Assembly (NCBI RefSeq): GCF_002113025.1
Contig: NZ_NEJH01000015.1
Location: 1 to 64,000 of the forward strand
Reading direction: 5' to 3'
DNA length: 64,000 nucleotides
Source of the DNA: Pseudomonas sp. B28(2017)
GTDB taxonomy: Bacteria > Pseudomonadota > Gammaproteobacteria > Pseudomonadales > Pseudomonadaceae
Below are positions 55,504-64,000 of this stretch, piece after piece. Numbering within the stretch: position 1 is the stretch's first letter; every line of letters starts with the position of its first letter. Both the position numbers and the translations under genes were made by a program. Under the pieces are notes generated by a model, which saw nothing but the letters and a program-made list of their open reading frames with translations, was not told the origin of the DNA and did no database searches.

Positions 55504-55595
55504 CTGTGGGAGCGGGCCTGCTCGCGAATGCGGCATGGCAGGCAACATCCATTTCGAATGTGCCGGCCTCTTCGCGAGCAGGCTCGCTCCCACAG
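55504..55595. repeat. REP pair (inverted)
   Basis: CTGTGGGAGCGGGCCTGCTC and its inverse GAGCAGGCTCGCTCCCACAG, between the acyl-CoA dehydrogenase and thiolase genes. Confidence 0.9.
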
Positions 55596-55614
55596 TTCCA
55601 TTCAACGGACGCCG

Positions 55615-56670
55615 CTAGAAAGTACCGCCAGCCCCCAAAGCGGGAGCGCCATCGAACAGCGCCGCACGAATCCGCCCCTTGTGCAGGCCGCGATCGCCCC
55701 AGACCTTGTCCAGCGCCCAGGCGCGCTTCATGAACAGATGCAAGTCGACTTCCCAGGTGTACCCCATGGCACCGTGGGCCTGGATTGTGTTCTTCGCGGC
55801 GAGCATGGCCGCTTCCGCCGTTGCCAGCTTGGCGTGGGACACCAGCACGTCCTGCCCCGCTTGCTGCTCGGCCAGCGCATAAGCGGCGCGGTAGAGCGGG
55901 CCTTTGGCGAACTCGATCTGCACCGCGACGTTGGCCATCAGATGCTTGACTGCCTGGAACGAGCCGACCGGTTTGCCGAACTGTTTGCGCTCGAAGGTGT
56001 AGTCAACTGCCAGGTCGACCATGCGCTTGGCCAGCCCCAGCAATTGCGCGGCACTGGCGAGGGCGCCACGGTTGAAGGCGGCCGCCCACAAACGCCGGCC
56101 CTGCTCGCCACTGGCGACGCAGGTGGCGGGTGTTGGTGTCCACTCGACCTGGAACAACTGACGGCTCGGGTCGACCGACTCATTGCGGGTCAGGCGCACG
56201 GCATCGCGCTCCAGCGCATGCACCTCGTCGCCATTGGCCAACAACAGCAGATCGGCAACATGGGCATCACTGACCAACGGGTTACCGGGCTCGCCGACCG
56301 CCAGCCGCGCATTGCCCTCGGCGACCCGCGACAACCAGTATTGCTTGAGCGTTGCTTGTTGCTCATCGAAGGCAGCGAGCAGCGGCACGCCGACCAGCAT
56401 GGTGTCCACCAGCGGCTCAGGCAGACCGGCATAACCACACTCCTGGGCAATCAGCACGAAATCCAGCTCATTCATGCCCATGCCATCCTGCGCCTCGGGC
56501 ACGGTCAGCGCGGTCAGGCCCAGCTCTACCAGCTGGGCCCACAGGCGCTCACTGCGCCCACTATCGCTGAGCCACAGTTCGCGAAGGCGCTCCGGGGTGA
56601 CTTCGTTGATCAGGAAGCTGCGGACGTTGTCCTGAAACAGCAGTTGGTCGCGGCTGAAACTAAAGTCCAT
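55615..56670 (-). CDS. Acyl-CoA dehydrogenase, second subunit
   Basis: A 351-residue acyl-CoA dehydrogenase family protein, short and divergent in the middle (VEWTPTPATCVASGEQGRRL), with the C-terminal helical domain FERKQFGKPVGSFQAVKHLM and IQAHGAMGYTWEVDLHLFMK. Steroid degraders use alpha2beta2 dehydrogenases from adjacent genes, in which one subunit is divergent. This one and its neighbour ten bases upstream fit that pattern (IpdE1/IpdE2 or FadE-type pairs). Confidence 0.85.
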   Translation of the reverse strand: MDFSFSRDQLLFQDNVRSFLINEVTPERLRELWLSDSGRSERLWAQLVELGLTALTVPEAQDGMGMNELDFVLIAQECGYAGLPEPLVDTMLVGVPLLAAFDEQQATLKQYWLSRVAEGNARLAVGEPGNPLVSDAHVADLLLLANGDEVHALERDAVRLTRNESVDPSRQLFQVEWTPTPATCVASGEQGRRLWAAAFNRGALASAAQLLGLAKRMVDLAVDYTFERKQFGKPVGSFQAVKHLMANVAVQIEFAKGPLYRAAYALAEQQAGQDVLVSHAKLATAEAAMLAAKNTIQAHGAMGYTWEVDLHLFMKRAWALDKVWGDRGLHKGRIRAALFDGAPALGAGGTF

Positions 56671-56680
56671 GGTCTATTCC

Positions 56681-57847
56681 TCAGGCACGCGGCATGCCGA
56701 GCATGCGTTCGGCAATGATGTTGCGCTGGATCTCGTTGGTGCCGGCGTAGATCGGCCCGGCCTGGGCAAACAGGAAACCTTCCAGCCAATGGCCGACGTC
56801 ACCGGCGGCCGGGGCTTGGGGCAGCAGCTCGCCGCGCAATCCGAGAATGCTCATGGCAGTGTCGTGCATGCGCTGGTCGAGTTCGGACCAGAAGATCTTG
56901 TTGGTCGACGATTCCGGCCCGATCTTGCCGCCCTGCACCAGTTGCGAGGCGGTCATGTAGGTGCCCAGGGTGTAGGCCTCGGCATCGAGCCAGGTGCGCA
57001 TCACCGCCTCACCGATAGCCGGGTCGCGGTCGGCCTGCTCGCGATTGGCCTGGTACAACTGCACCAGACGCCTGGCGGTTTCCTGGAAACGCGCCGGTGA
57101 GCGCAACAGCAAACCGCGCTCGAAACCGGCGGTGGACATCGCCACGTGCCAGCCCATGCCTTCGCCACCAAGGGCGTTTTCCACCGGCACCTTGACGTCG
57201 TCGAAGAAGATCTCGGCGAAGCCCGGCAGGCCGTTGAGCTGCGGAATCGGGCGCACGGTGATGCCTGGCGTATTCAGCGGCAGCAGGATGAACGTCAGCC
57301 CGTTATGGCGCTGGGACTGCGAGTCGGTACGAAAAATACCGAACGCCCAATCGGCCCACACCGCGCGGGTCGACCAGGTTTTCTGGCCGTTGATCACGTA
57401 GTGGTCGCCAACCCGTTCAGCCTTGGAGCGGATCGCCGCCATATCGGAGCCGGCACCCGGCTCGGACCAGGCCTGGGCCCAGATGTCTTCGCCGGTGGCC
57501 ATGCGCGGCAGAAAGCGTGCCTTCTGTTCTTCGCTGCCGTACTCCATCAGGGTCGGGCCGAGCAGGAAGATGCCGTTCTGGTTGACCCGTGCCGGCGCCC
57601 CGGAACGGTAGTATTCCTCTTCGAAAATCAGCCACTCGATCAGGTCGCAGCCGCGCCCGCCGAGTTCGGTCGGCCAGGTGACCATGCCCCATCGGCCTTC
57701 GTTGAGTCTTGCTTCCCAGGCACGGTGTTCGGCAAAGCCCTGTTCGGTGTCGAACGATTGCAGCGGTTCACTCGGTACATTGGCCGCCAGCCAGGTCCGC
57801 GCCTCGACGCGAAAGGCCTGCTGGGCCGGGGTATAGGTCAGGTCCAT
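56681..57847 (-). CDS. Acyl-CoA dehydrogenase, first subunit
   Basis: A 388-residue FAD-dependent acyl-CoA dehydrogenase starting MDLTYTPAQQAFRVEARTWL; AAGG precedes the ATG. FAD/substrate motifs AQAWSEPGAGSDMAAIRSKA and the C-terminal YAGTNEIQRNIIAERMLGMP are clear; FERG near residue 250 is at the usual catalytic Glu position. It would oxidise a ring-derived acyl-CoA together with the divergent partner encoded next. Confidence 0.88.
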   Translation of the reverse strand: MDLTYTPAQQAFRVEARTWLAANVPSEPLQSFDTEQGFAEHRAWEARLNEGRWGMVTWPTELGGRGCDLIEWLIFEEEYYRSGAPARVNQNGIFLLGPTLMEYGSEEQKARFLPRMATGEDIWAQAWSEPGAGSDMAAIRSKAERVGDHYVINGQKTWSTRAVWADWAFGIFRTDSQSQRHNGLTFILLPLNTPGITVRPIPQLNGLPGFAEIFFDDVKVPVENALGGEGMGWHVAMSTAGFERGLLLRSPARFQETARRLVQLYQANREQADRDPAIGEAVMRTWLDAEAYTLGTYMTASQLVQGGKIGPESSTNKIFWSELDQRMHDTAMSILGLRGELLPQAPAAGDVGHWLEGFLFAQAGPIYAGTNEIQRNIIAERMLGMPRA

Positions 57848-57857
57848 GGATATGCCT

Positions 57858-58613
57858 TCAGCCTTTGAATCGGGCATCGCGTTTCTCGACGAACGAGTCG
57901 CGTGCTTCCTGAGAGTCCAGTGAGCGGTAGGCTTCAAGGGTGAAGCCCTGCTCCCAGCGGTATTTGTCTTCCAGATTGCCGTCTTCGATGCCGGTCAGCG
58001 CTTCCTTGGCCAGGCTGATCATGCCGGGGCTCTTGGCGGCGATGGTGCGGGCGATCTGCAACGCGGCTTCACGCAGGTCTTCGCGCTTGACCACCCGCTC
58101 CACCGCGCCCAGGCGGTACGCTTCGGCGGCGTCGATGGCCTCACCGGTGAAATACATGTGGCGGACCTTCTGCACCGGGAACAGACGCTGCAAATGCGCG
58201 CCGCCACCCATGGCCCCACGATCCACTTCCGGCACGCCGAAGGTTGCGCACTCGGACGCAACGATGATGTCGGCCGCGCCGCAGATGCCAATGCCGCCGC
58301 CCAGCACGAAGCCGTGCACGGCCACGATCACCGGTTTCGGGTTGCGGTGGATCGCCTTGAAACTGTCGTAGTTGCCCTTGTTCACCGCGACGATCAGGTT
58401 GCCGTCGGCGGCCAGTTCCTTGATATCGACCCCGGCACAGAAGCCGCGGCCTTCGGCACGGATCACGATCACCCGCACGTCGCTGTTGCGGCCCAGGCCC
58501 TCGATCTCGCTGGCGATATCGGCCCAGCCCTGACAATTGAAAGCGTTGACCGGCGGCCGGTTGAAGACCAGTTCGGCAATGCCGTTATCTAACCTGACGC
58601 TAAATGGTTTCAT
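57858..58613 (-). CDS. Enoyl-CoA hydratase family protein (EchA20-like?)
   Basis: A 251-residue crotonase with the oxyanion-hole segments RGFCAGVDIKEL and HGFVLGGGIGICGAADIIVA. In the HIP pathway a crotonase (EchA20) opens a steroid ring by retro-Claisen hydrolysis; this gene or the one at 59714 could do so. Ten bases separate it from the dehydrogenase gene. Confidence 0.85.
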   Translation of the reverse strand: MKPFSVRLDNGIAELVFNRPPVNAFNCQGWADIASEIEGLGRNSDVRVIVIRAEGRGFCAGVDIKELAADGNLIVAVNKGNYDSFKAIHRNPKPVIVAVHGFVLGGGIGICGAADIIVASECATFGVPEVDRGAMGGGAHLQRLFPVQKVRHMYFTGEAIDAAEAYRLGAVERVVKREDLREAALQIARTIAAKSPGMISLAKEALTGIEDGNLEDKYRWEQGFTLEAYRSLDSQEARDSFVEKRDARFKG

Positions 58614-58643
58614 GGTTTCTTTCCTTCACAATACATGGCCCCT

Positions 58644-59711
58644 TCACGACACACGGCGGCACAGCTCGCCCAGGCGCACTTCGGCGTCACGGACGATCTG
58701 TTCAATCAATTGGGCGCAGCTGGGCAAGCTGTCGATGGATGCGGCGATCTGCCCGGCGGGCAATACGCCCGCGGCCGGTTGCCCGTCGACCATGGCTTTC
58801 TGGATCACCATCGGCGCGTTGGCGGCCATGATGCTTTGCGCGGCGGTCAGCTCCCCGGCCCCGCGCATCTTCAAGGCACTGCCGAGTAACTGAGTCAGGC
58901 TCATGCCAGTGTGGCGGCGGTAGGCCAGGCCACTGCGCAACGCCAGCAACAGGCGCTTGAGGCCACCGCTGTTTTCCAGCTGGTTGAGCAATTCGTTGCG
59001 GATCATCCGTTGCGGCATGCCGTCGATGGCGCGGCTGATGATGATCGCTGCCGGGTCTTTCACCGCCAGGTAACGCGCCAGGGTCGCCTGCGGCACCGGG
59101 CTGTCGGCGCACATCAAAAAACGCGTGCCCATGGCGATGCCCTCGGCACCATAGGCCAGGGCCGAGACCAGACCCTTGCCGTCCTTGAAACCGCCGGCTG
59201 CCACCACGGGCACCGACACGGCGTTGACCACCTGATCAAGCAGCATCGAGGTCGGCACGGAACCGGTGTGCCCACCGCCCTCGCCGCCTTGCACGGTCAC
59301 CGCGTCGGCCCCCATTTCCACGGCTTTCTGTGCATGCTTGAGCGCGCCCACCGTGGGAATGCACACCACGCCGGCATCCTTCAAGCGACTGATCATTTGC
59401 TTGCCGGGCGAACGGCTGTAACTCACCGCCCGGACTTTGTGGCGCAACACCAGCTCGACGATCTCGCCGGCATTGGCCTGGTACATGTGGAAATTCACGC
59501 CGAATGGCTGATCGGTCAGGCGCCGGGTCTCGATAATCGCCGCTTCCATCTGCTGCGGCTCGATGGTCGCCCCGGCGAGAAAACCGAAGCCACCGGCATT
59601 GCCAGTGGCCGCCACCAGTTTCGGGTCAGCGACCCAGCCCATGGCGGTCTGGATGATCGGATAACGGCAACCGAGCAGTTGTGTTAAACGGGTATTCAAC
59701 GAGATCGCCAT
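58644..59711 (-). CDS. Flavoprotein of the nitronate monooxygenase family, IpdC-like
   Basis: A 355-residue TIM-barrel flavoprotein (start at 59711; an in-frame GTG at 59717 overlaps the upstream stop). FMN-binding motifs are AVTVQGGEGGGHTG, PVVAAGGFKDG and GAEGIAMGTRFL. The family includes nitronate monooxygenases, but next to ipdA/ipdB-like genes it is more likely IpdC, which acts as a carboxycyclohexanone-CoA-type dehydrogenase/reductase in steroid C/D-ring breakdown. Confidence 0.82.
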   Translation of the reverse strand: MAISLNTRLTQLLGCRYPIIQTAMGWVADPKLVAATGNAGGFGFLAGATIEPQQMEAAIIETRRLTDQPFGVNFHMYQANAGEIVELVLRHKVRAVSYSRSPGKQMISRLKDAGVVCIPTVGALKHAQKAVEMGADAVTVQGGEGGGHTGSVPTSMLLDQVVNAVSVPVVAAGGFKDGKGLVSALAYGAEGIAMGTRFLMCADSPVPQATLARYLAVKDPAAIIISRAIDGMPQRMIRNELLNQLENSGGLKRLLLALRSGLAYRRHTGMSLTQLLGSALKMRGAGELTAAQSIMAANAPMVIQKAMVDGQPAAGVLPAGQIAASIDSLPSCAQLIEQIVRDAEVRLGELCRRVS

Positions 59712-59713
59712 GC

Positions 59714-60586
59714 TCACGCCCCGCCTGCTTTGCGTTGCGAACTGGCCATGGCCTTGGCGTCGTAGCCGCCAAGACGGTCGCCGGACACCAGTTCATTGTG
59801 GGCGTGGGCGAAGTGATGCAAGCCGAACACCATGTCCATGGTCGCGCGCTTACCCATCAAGTCCTCGGCGTTGTTCACCGCCTGCTTGCTCAATTGCAGG
59901 CCCAGGCGCGGCATCTGTGCGATACGCCCGGCGATGTCGAGAGTCTGTTGTTCCAGCTCATCGCGAGGAACCACCCGATTGAGCATGCCCATCTGATAGG
60001 CCCGTGGCGCCGGCATGCGCTCGCCGAGAAAGAGGAATTCCTTGGCGATGCGCGGGTTCAATTCATGCACATGGGCAAAATACTCGACCCCGGGAATGCC
60101 CATGCGGACCACAGGATCGGCGAAGTAGGCATCCTCGCTGGCGACAATCAGGTCGCAGACCCAGGCCAGCATCAGCCCACCGGCAATGCACGCGCCCTGG
60201 ACCATCGCGATGGTCGGCTTGGGCATCTCGCGCCAGCGCCGGCACATGCCCAGATACACCTCCTGCTCGCGGGCATAGAGAAACTCGCCGCCCGATTTGT
60301 TCACATGGTCGTACCACAGACTGGCGCGGTCGAAAGTCTTGTCAACGTCGCGGCCCGGGGTGCCGATGTCATGCCCGGCGGAGAAATGCTTGCCGGCGCC
60401 GCGCAACACGATGACCTTCACTTCATCGTCATCGCAGGCCCGGCGAAACGCAGCATCCAGCGCATAAGTCATCTGCGAGTTCTGCGCGTTGTGGTACTCG
60501 GGGCGGTTCATGGTGACCAGGGCCACCGCGCCGCGCACCTCGTACAGCACCACCTCGACCTGATTGTTATCGTTATCTTCAGCCAT
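59714..60586 (-). CDS. Enoyl-CoA hydratase family protein
   Basis: A 290-residue crotonase. The start MAEDNDNNQVEVVLYEVRGA at 60586 has GGAGAC before it. Oxyanion motifs are GKHFSAGHDIGTPG and QGACIAGGLMLAWVCDLIVA. It has a longer insertion after the first motif (FDRASLWYDHVNKSGGEFLY) than usual. Hydration or ring hydrolysis of a steroid-derived acyl-CoA is inferred from context. Confidence 0.85.
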   Translation of the reverse strand: MAEDNDNNQVEVVLYEVRGAVALVTMNRPEYHNAQNSQMTYALDAAFRRACDDDEVKVIVLRGAGKHFSAGHDIGTPGRDVDKTFDRASLWYDHVNKSGGEFLYAREQEVYLGMCRRWREMPKPTIAMVQGACIAGGLMLAWVCDLIVASEDAYFADPVVRMGIPGVEYFAHVHELNPRIAKEFLFLGERMPAPRAYQMGMLNRVVPRDELEQQTLDIAGRIAQMPRLGLQLSKQAVNNAEDLMGKRATMDMVFGLHHFAHAHNELVSGDRLGGYDAKAMASSQRKAGGA

Positions 60587-60609
60587 CACTTGTCTCCGCA
60601 ACGCGTTGC

Positions 60610-61398
60610 TCAGCGTTGGCCTGGCGGGTTGTCTTTAAGTTGCAGGGCGCGCAGGTTGTGCGGATCCAGGCGCTGGATCAGCTGCAATTGCTCGACGGTC
60701 GGGGCCGTGGTGGTTGGGCAATCGTCCGGCACGTGCAGCTCAAAGCCGGTGTTGTCCTGGACCTGCGCCGCTGTCACGCCGGGGTGCAGCGAACGGATGC
60801 GCATCTGCCGTTGCGGGCCCTGGAAATCGAGGACGCAGAGGTCAGTGATGATCAGGCGGATGTCGATGTCGTCCAGCGACCAGCCACGCGCCAGGCGGGC
60901 CGGGTTGTAACCGACCGAGGCGACCATATCGACCTCGCCTTCGACGAACACCCGACGGTTGTGGCTCGGCACGCAAAACGAGTTGGCGTGGCTGATCGAG
61001 TTGCCGGGGAAACCGCGCACACCGAGCATCTGCGCCTTGGGTCTGGCGTAGTCACCGATGCAGGAAATGTTCGCCTGGCCGAAGCGGTCGATCTGGGTCG
61101 GGCCGACCAGTGCATGGCGCTTGCCACCCCAGACGTTGTCGAAAATCCGCGAGAAGCCCATCCAGCTGTCGCGCTTGGGCTCGTAGCCGTTGCGTGCGCC
61201 CAATGGCACCGGCTCGGCGACCATGTAGGCTTCGGAGTCGGTCATCAGCAACTGCGGGTTGCTGGTCAGCATGGCCAGCGAAGCGGCCAGACGCGGGATC
61301 ACACCGATGCCGGTGGCCAGAACTTCGCCGTCTTCGCACCAGGCTTCGGAGGCGGCGCAAATCATCAGTTCGGCGAGGCTGTAATCAGTAGTGCTCAT
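60610..61398 (-). CDS. CoA-transferase-like beta subunit, IpdB-like
   Basis: A 262-residue protein of the class I CoA-transferase beta fold (SLAELMICAASEAWCEDGEV; NNVWGGKRHALVGPTQID-type segment; LGVRGFPGN). With the alpha-like gene 12 bases upstream it resembles IpdAB, a CoA-transferase-fold hydrolase that opens the last ring in HIP catabolism. Confidence 0.83.
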   Translation of the reverse strand: MSTTDYSLAELMICAASEAWCEDGEVLATGIGVIPRLAASLAMLTSNPQLLMTDSEAYMVAEPVPLGARNGYEPKRDSWMGFSRIFDNVWGGKRHALVGPTQIDRFGQANISCIGDYARPKAQMLGVRGFPGNSISHANSFCVPSHNRRVFVEGEVDMVASVGYNPARLARGWSLDDIDIRLIITDLCVLDFQGPQRQMRIRSLHPGVTAAQVQDNTGFELHVPDDCPTTTAPTVEQLQLIQRLDPHNLRALQLKDNPPGQR

Positions 61399-61410
61399 CG
61401 GAAGGTTCCC

Positions 61411-62292
61411 TTAAAAAATCGGCAACGGCAGTTCACGGATGGCAGCCAGGCCGCCGACCTTGTCCAGATACTGTTCGTGGGTGCAGTCAACGTAGTCACG
61501 GACGTAGCCCCGCCAGCCATCAGCCGCCTGGACCGTAGCGTTGTAGGCCTTGAAGTGCGCGACGTCGAAACCGTACAGCGGCGCGCAGGACGACGGGTGC
61601 GCCCCACCTGGCACGTGGGCCACGGCAGTGGTCAGGTTGCGTTCCCAGAACACTTGATGCGCGTGGGCGCTGTCCTGATGGAAGTAATCGCTGTCGACTA
61701 GCTCATCGCAGGTCACGTAGCTGTGGGTCGCGGCCCGCACGAACAAGTCGTCCATGTAGTGATCCGGACCGCTGATCTGGCACACGCCGCGTCTGTCGGC
61801 ACGATCAACGTGGACCAGCGCAGCGTCGAGCTTGAGCGCCGGCATGGCGACCCAATCCTTGCCATCGGCATAGGGCGAGGCAATCAACTTGATCTGGCGG
61901 TTGTGGCGCAGCACATCGGTGCCCAGACCCACGGCGGTGGGAATAAACGGCACGTTCATCGCCGCCGCCCGTAGACCAAGCAACAGCATGCCTTCGTCGA
62001 TCTCCATCACTTCCAGCGCCGCGTCCTGGCGTGCCTTGCGGAAGTACGGCTCGAGCGGAATGAAATCCAGGGAGACAAAGGCGAACACCAGTTTCCTGAT
62101 CTTGCCGGCGGCACAGAGCATGCCGACATCGGCACCGCCGTAGGCGACCACGGTCAGGTCCTTGAGGTCCGAGCGCAGAATCTCGCGCACCAGCGCCATC
62201 GGCTTGCGTCGCGGGCCCCAGCCACCGATACCGATGGTCATACCGTCACGCAGTTGGCCGACGATCTCGGCTGTGCTCATTTGTTTGTCCAT
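61411..62292 (-). CDS. CoA-transferase-like alpha subunit, IpdA-like
   Basis: A 293-residue protein (start MDKQMSTAEIVGQLRDGMTI at 62292, with GAGGA eight bases before it). The Gly-rich GIGGWGPRRKPMALVREI and LEVMEIDEGMLLLGLRAAA region with conserved acidic residues fit IpdA. It pairs with the IpdB-like gene. IpdAB are markers of steroid C/D-ring degradation in actino- and proteobacteria. Confidence 0.83.
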   Translation of the reverse strand: MDKQMSTAEIVGQLRDGMTIGIGGWGPRRKPMALVREILRSDLKDLTVVAYGGADVGMLCAAGKIRKLVFAFVSLDFIPLEPYFRKARQDAALEVMEIDEGMLLLGLRAAAMNVPFIPTAVGLGTDVLRHNRQIKLIASPYADGKDWVAMPALKLDAALVHVDRADRRGVCQISGPDHYMDDLFVRAATHSYVTCDELVDSDYFHQDSAHAHQVFWERNLTTAVAHVPGGAHPSSCAPLYGFDVAHFKAYNATVQAADGWRGYVRDYVDCTHEQYLDKVGGLAAIRELPLPIF

Positions 62293-62303
62293 CGTCTTGT
62301 TCC

Positions 62304-63200
62304 TCATTGGCGACCGACACTGAAGTCGTGGCCCCAGTGGCTGACCACGGTGCTTTCGAACGGCGTGTGGCGATCCCAGTCGACCACCAGGCCGTCGCAG
62401 CCGTACTCCAGGTCAAACCCGGACGGGGTCTTGATATAGAAAGAAATCATCTGGTCGTTGGTGTGCTGGCCGAGGGTGGCCGACAACTTCACGCCGTTGG
62501 CGTGGACGCGGTCCAGGGCGCGACCGACTTCGTCCAGCGCGTTGACCTCGACCATCATGTGCACGCAGCCGTGGGGCATCGGGCACTCGAAAATCGCCAG
62601 CGAGTGATGGCGGCCGTTGTTACAGTGCAGGAAGTGAATGCGCTTTTGCGGCTCGGCCGGGTCCGGGGTGAAGCGGACTTTCATCAGGTCCGACAGGCCA
62701 AAACCCATCACTTGTTCGTAGAAGTCCCGGCAGCGTTCGAAGGCTGGCGCTGGCAGGACGACGTGGCCCATGCCGAGGTCGTTGGTGACAAAGCCTTTGA
62801 CACCCACCGGCGAGACGAAACGGACGAAGTCCTGCAACGGGCCCCAGAACAGCTCGTGGCGATTGCCGTCCGGGTCGCTGAAGTGCACCAGCTCCTGGAC
62901 CTTGCGCAACTCGGCCTCGGCCGCGGTACCACGGATCACTTGCACGTCGGCTTGCTGCAACTCGCTGACCGCCTGTTCCAGCGCTGCTTTGCCAGCCACT
63001 TCCCAACCGCAGGCACCAAAGCCGTTCCCGACACTTTTTTGCACCAGGATGCGGTAATGACGCTCGTCCATTTTCAGGTACAAGTGCTCGTCGTCATCGC
63101 TGCCGATGACCATCATGCCCAGCACCAGGCTTGCGTAATGGCGCCATTGCGCCAGGTCGCTGGATAACAGGGTGACGTAACCCAGACCGCGGATATCCAT
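62304..63200 (-). CDS. Extradiol ring-cleavage dioxygenase, HsaC/TesB-like
   Basis: A 298-residue type I extradiol dioxygenase made of two vicinal-oxygen-chelate repeats. Fe(II) ligands are visible as His146 (GMGHVVL), His214 (VHMMVEV) and Glu265 (FDLEYGC). The C-terminus ESTVVSHWGHDFSVG is very like HsaC, which cleaves the catecholic A ring of 3,4-DHSA in steroid degradation. GAGGAG precedes the ATG. It is the first gene of the run that continues through ipdAB. Confidence 0.88.
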   Translation of the reverse strand: MDIRGLGYVTLLSSDLAQWRHYASLVLGMMVIGSDDDEHLYLKMDERHYRILVQKSVGNGFGACGWEVAGKAALEQAVSELQQADVQVIRGTAAEAELRKVQELVHFSDPDGNRHELFWGPLQDFVRFVSPVGVKGFVTNDLGMGHVVLPAPAFERCRDFYEQVMGFGLSDLMKVRFTPDPAEPQKRIHFLHCNNGRHHSLAIFECPMPHGCVHMMVEVNALDEVGRALDRVHANGVKLSATLGQHTNDQMISFYIKTPSGFDLEYGCDGLVVDWDRHTPFESTVVSHWGHDFSVGRQ

Positions 63201-63501
63201 GGATGCACTCCTCGTTTTTCTCAGGCGGTGCCGCCCTTCGGCTGGTGCCGGGGGAGACTTTATGTAGGGGCTATATGTAGGAGCTATTCAAACGGGTTCG
63301 GGGAGGGGCAACATCGTCCAATGGGACTAGCGGAAATGATTGCTGGAGACAGCAAAAACCTGTGGGAATCGGGTTCGCTCAGGACTGGCGGAGAAATTTC
63401 CCGGGAGGCATAAAAAACGGGCCTTGGGGACCCGTTGGAAAGTTGGCCTGACGTCCATGCCAGGCCTGAAACACAAGGGATCTATCGCCTTATGCTGCAT
63501 C
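63201..63501. other. Leader region of the dioxygenase operon
   Basis: About 300 bases without a convincing gene. It should carry the operon promoter; I cannot place -35/-10 boxes with confidence. A degenerate REP-like stretch (CTGTGGGAATCGGGTTCGC) lies near 63360. Confidence 0.4.
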
Positions 63502-63636
63502 CTGTGGCGAGGGGGCTTGCCCCCGTCGGACTGCGAAGCAGTCCCAAATCCAGGCGACACGGAATGTCTGAAAAACCGTGCAACCCTGTATTGCGACCGC
63601 TGAGCGGCCGAACGGGGGCAAGCCCCCTCGCCACAG
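63502..63636. repeat. REP-like inverted pair, second type
   Basis: CTGTGGCGAGGGGGCTTGCC and its inverse GGCAAGCCCCCTCGCCACAG bracket about 95 bases. This is a different Pseudomonas REP class from the pairs at 54194 and 55504. Confidence 0.85.
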
Positions 63637-63686
63637 GTTCGGTCCGAATGGAAAACATTCGTTAACCGACTAGCTTCGTCTGGGCA

Positions 63687-64000
63687 TCAACCCTTACGGA
63701 AGTGCGGAATCACCTTCTCGCCGATGTTCTTCAAGGTCTCCAGCTGCGCCCACTGCGGCACGGTGCCCATCTGGCAGATGAACAGGATTTCGTCGGCGCC
63801 GGCATCGATCAGGCGCTGCACGTAGCTGATGCAATCCTCTACGGTGCCATAGGCGTGGTTCGGGTTCATCATCGCCATGGTCGGGTCGGAGAAGTCGACG
63901 CTGACTTCTTCCGAGGCGAAGCGCGACTTGATCACGCTCTGGCCGTTGCCATCGACGAAGGTGTCGTCCTTCCACTTCTCCGGGTCCGGACGCTCGCCAC
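63687..64000 (-). CDS. Luciferase-like flavin monooxygenase, C-terminal part (cut by window edge)
   Basis: The frame stays open to the window end and ends at TGA 63687. The last ~104 residues include AYGTVEDCISYVQRLIDAGA and DEILFICQMGTVPQWAQLET, the C-terminal barrel signature of F420/FMN luciferase-like oxidoreductases. The upstream part is outside the window. It shares strand with the steroid cluster, so a hydroxylating role there is likely but unproven. Confidence 0.8.
   Translation of the reverse strand, partial: GERPDPEKWKDDTFVDGNGQSVIKSRFASEEVSVDFSDPTMAMMNPNHAYGTVEDCISYVQRLIDAGADEILFICQMGTVPQWAQLETLKNIGEKVIPHFRKG

Noticed and set aside
58644..59711. Plain nitronate monooxygenase
   Set aside because: The family match is real, but location between IpdAB-like and crotonase genes makes a steroid-pathway IpdC-like role more likely.

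Overview
The window is chromosomal DNA of a high-GC gamma-proteobacterium, almost certainly Pseudomonas of the fluorescens type. The evidence is the tig-clpP-clpX-lon-hupB-ppiD block, a tRNA-Arg/His/Leu/His cluster beside folD, Pseudomonas-type REP sequences, and the hut and steroid catabolic genes. Family names come from recognising motifs and gene order by eye; no database search was run.

Layout. (1) 1-772: start of hutH, a short decayed tail of hutU, and a HutC-like operator. (2) 773-2696: two unrecognised membrane proteins around a 700-base non-coding stretch. (3) 2800-30543: the most unusual part. Two giant minus-strand genes (3549 and 3508 aa) each encode a protein with two animal-type haem peroxidase domains, Ca-binding RTX repeats and a C-terminal type I secretion tail. 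Each gene has the same divergent control region and the start of a type I secretion ATPase gene beside it. The copy next to the first peroxidase is a wrecked pseudogene; the copy next to the second opens an intact ATPase / membrane-fusion / outer-membrane operon. The whole is a diverged tandem duplication of about 12 kb. The simplest reading is that one secretion system exports both peroxidases, which resemble the Mn-oxidising MopA family in architecture.

(4) 30790-34156: a nitrilase-fold protein that has lost its catalytic Cys and Lys, an AraC-type regulator, a 28-residue acidic peptide gene and a DUF2242 lipoprotein. (5) 34359-43742: protein quality-control genes (ppiD, hupB, lon, clpX, clpP, tig), a tRNA-like cloverleaf after hupB, and four tRNA genes. 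(6) 44017-53159: folD, pbpG, small disordered and lipoprotein genes, terC-type, nhaR, an MFS exporter, sstT and a DUF1993 gene.

(7) 53276-64000: a minus-strand catabolic cluster with an SDR, a thiolase, two acyl-CoA dehydrogenases, two crotonases, an IpdC-like flavoenzyme, an IpdA/IpdB-like CoA-transferase pair, an HsaC/TesB-like extradiol dioxygenase and a luciferase-like monooxygenase cut by the window end. This set matches bacterial steroid (sterol or bile acid) degradation, covering A/B-ring cleavage and the HIP (C/D-ring) pathway. REP elements separate its last genes.
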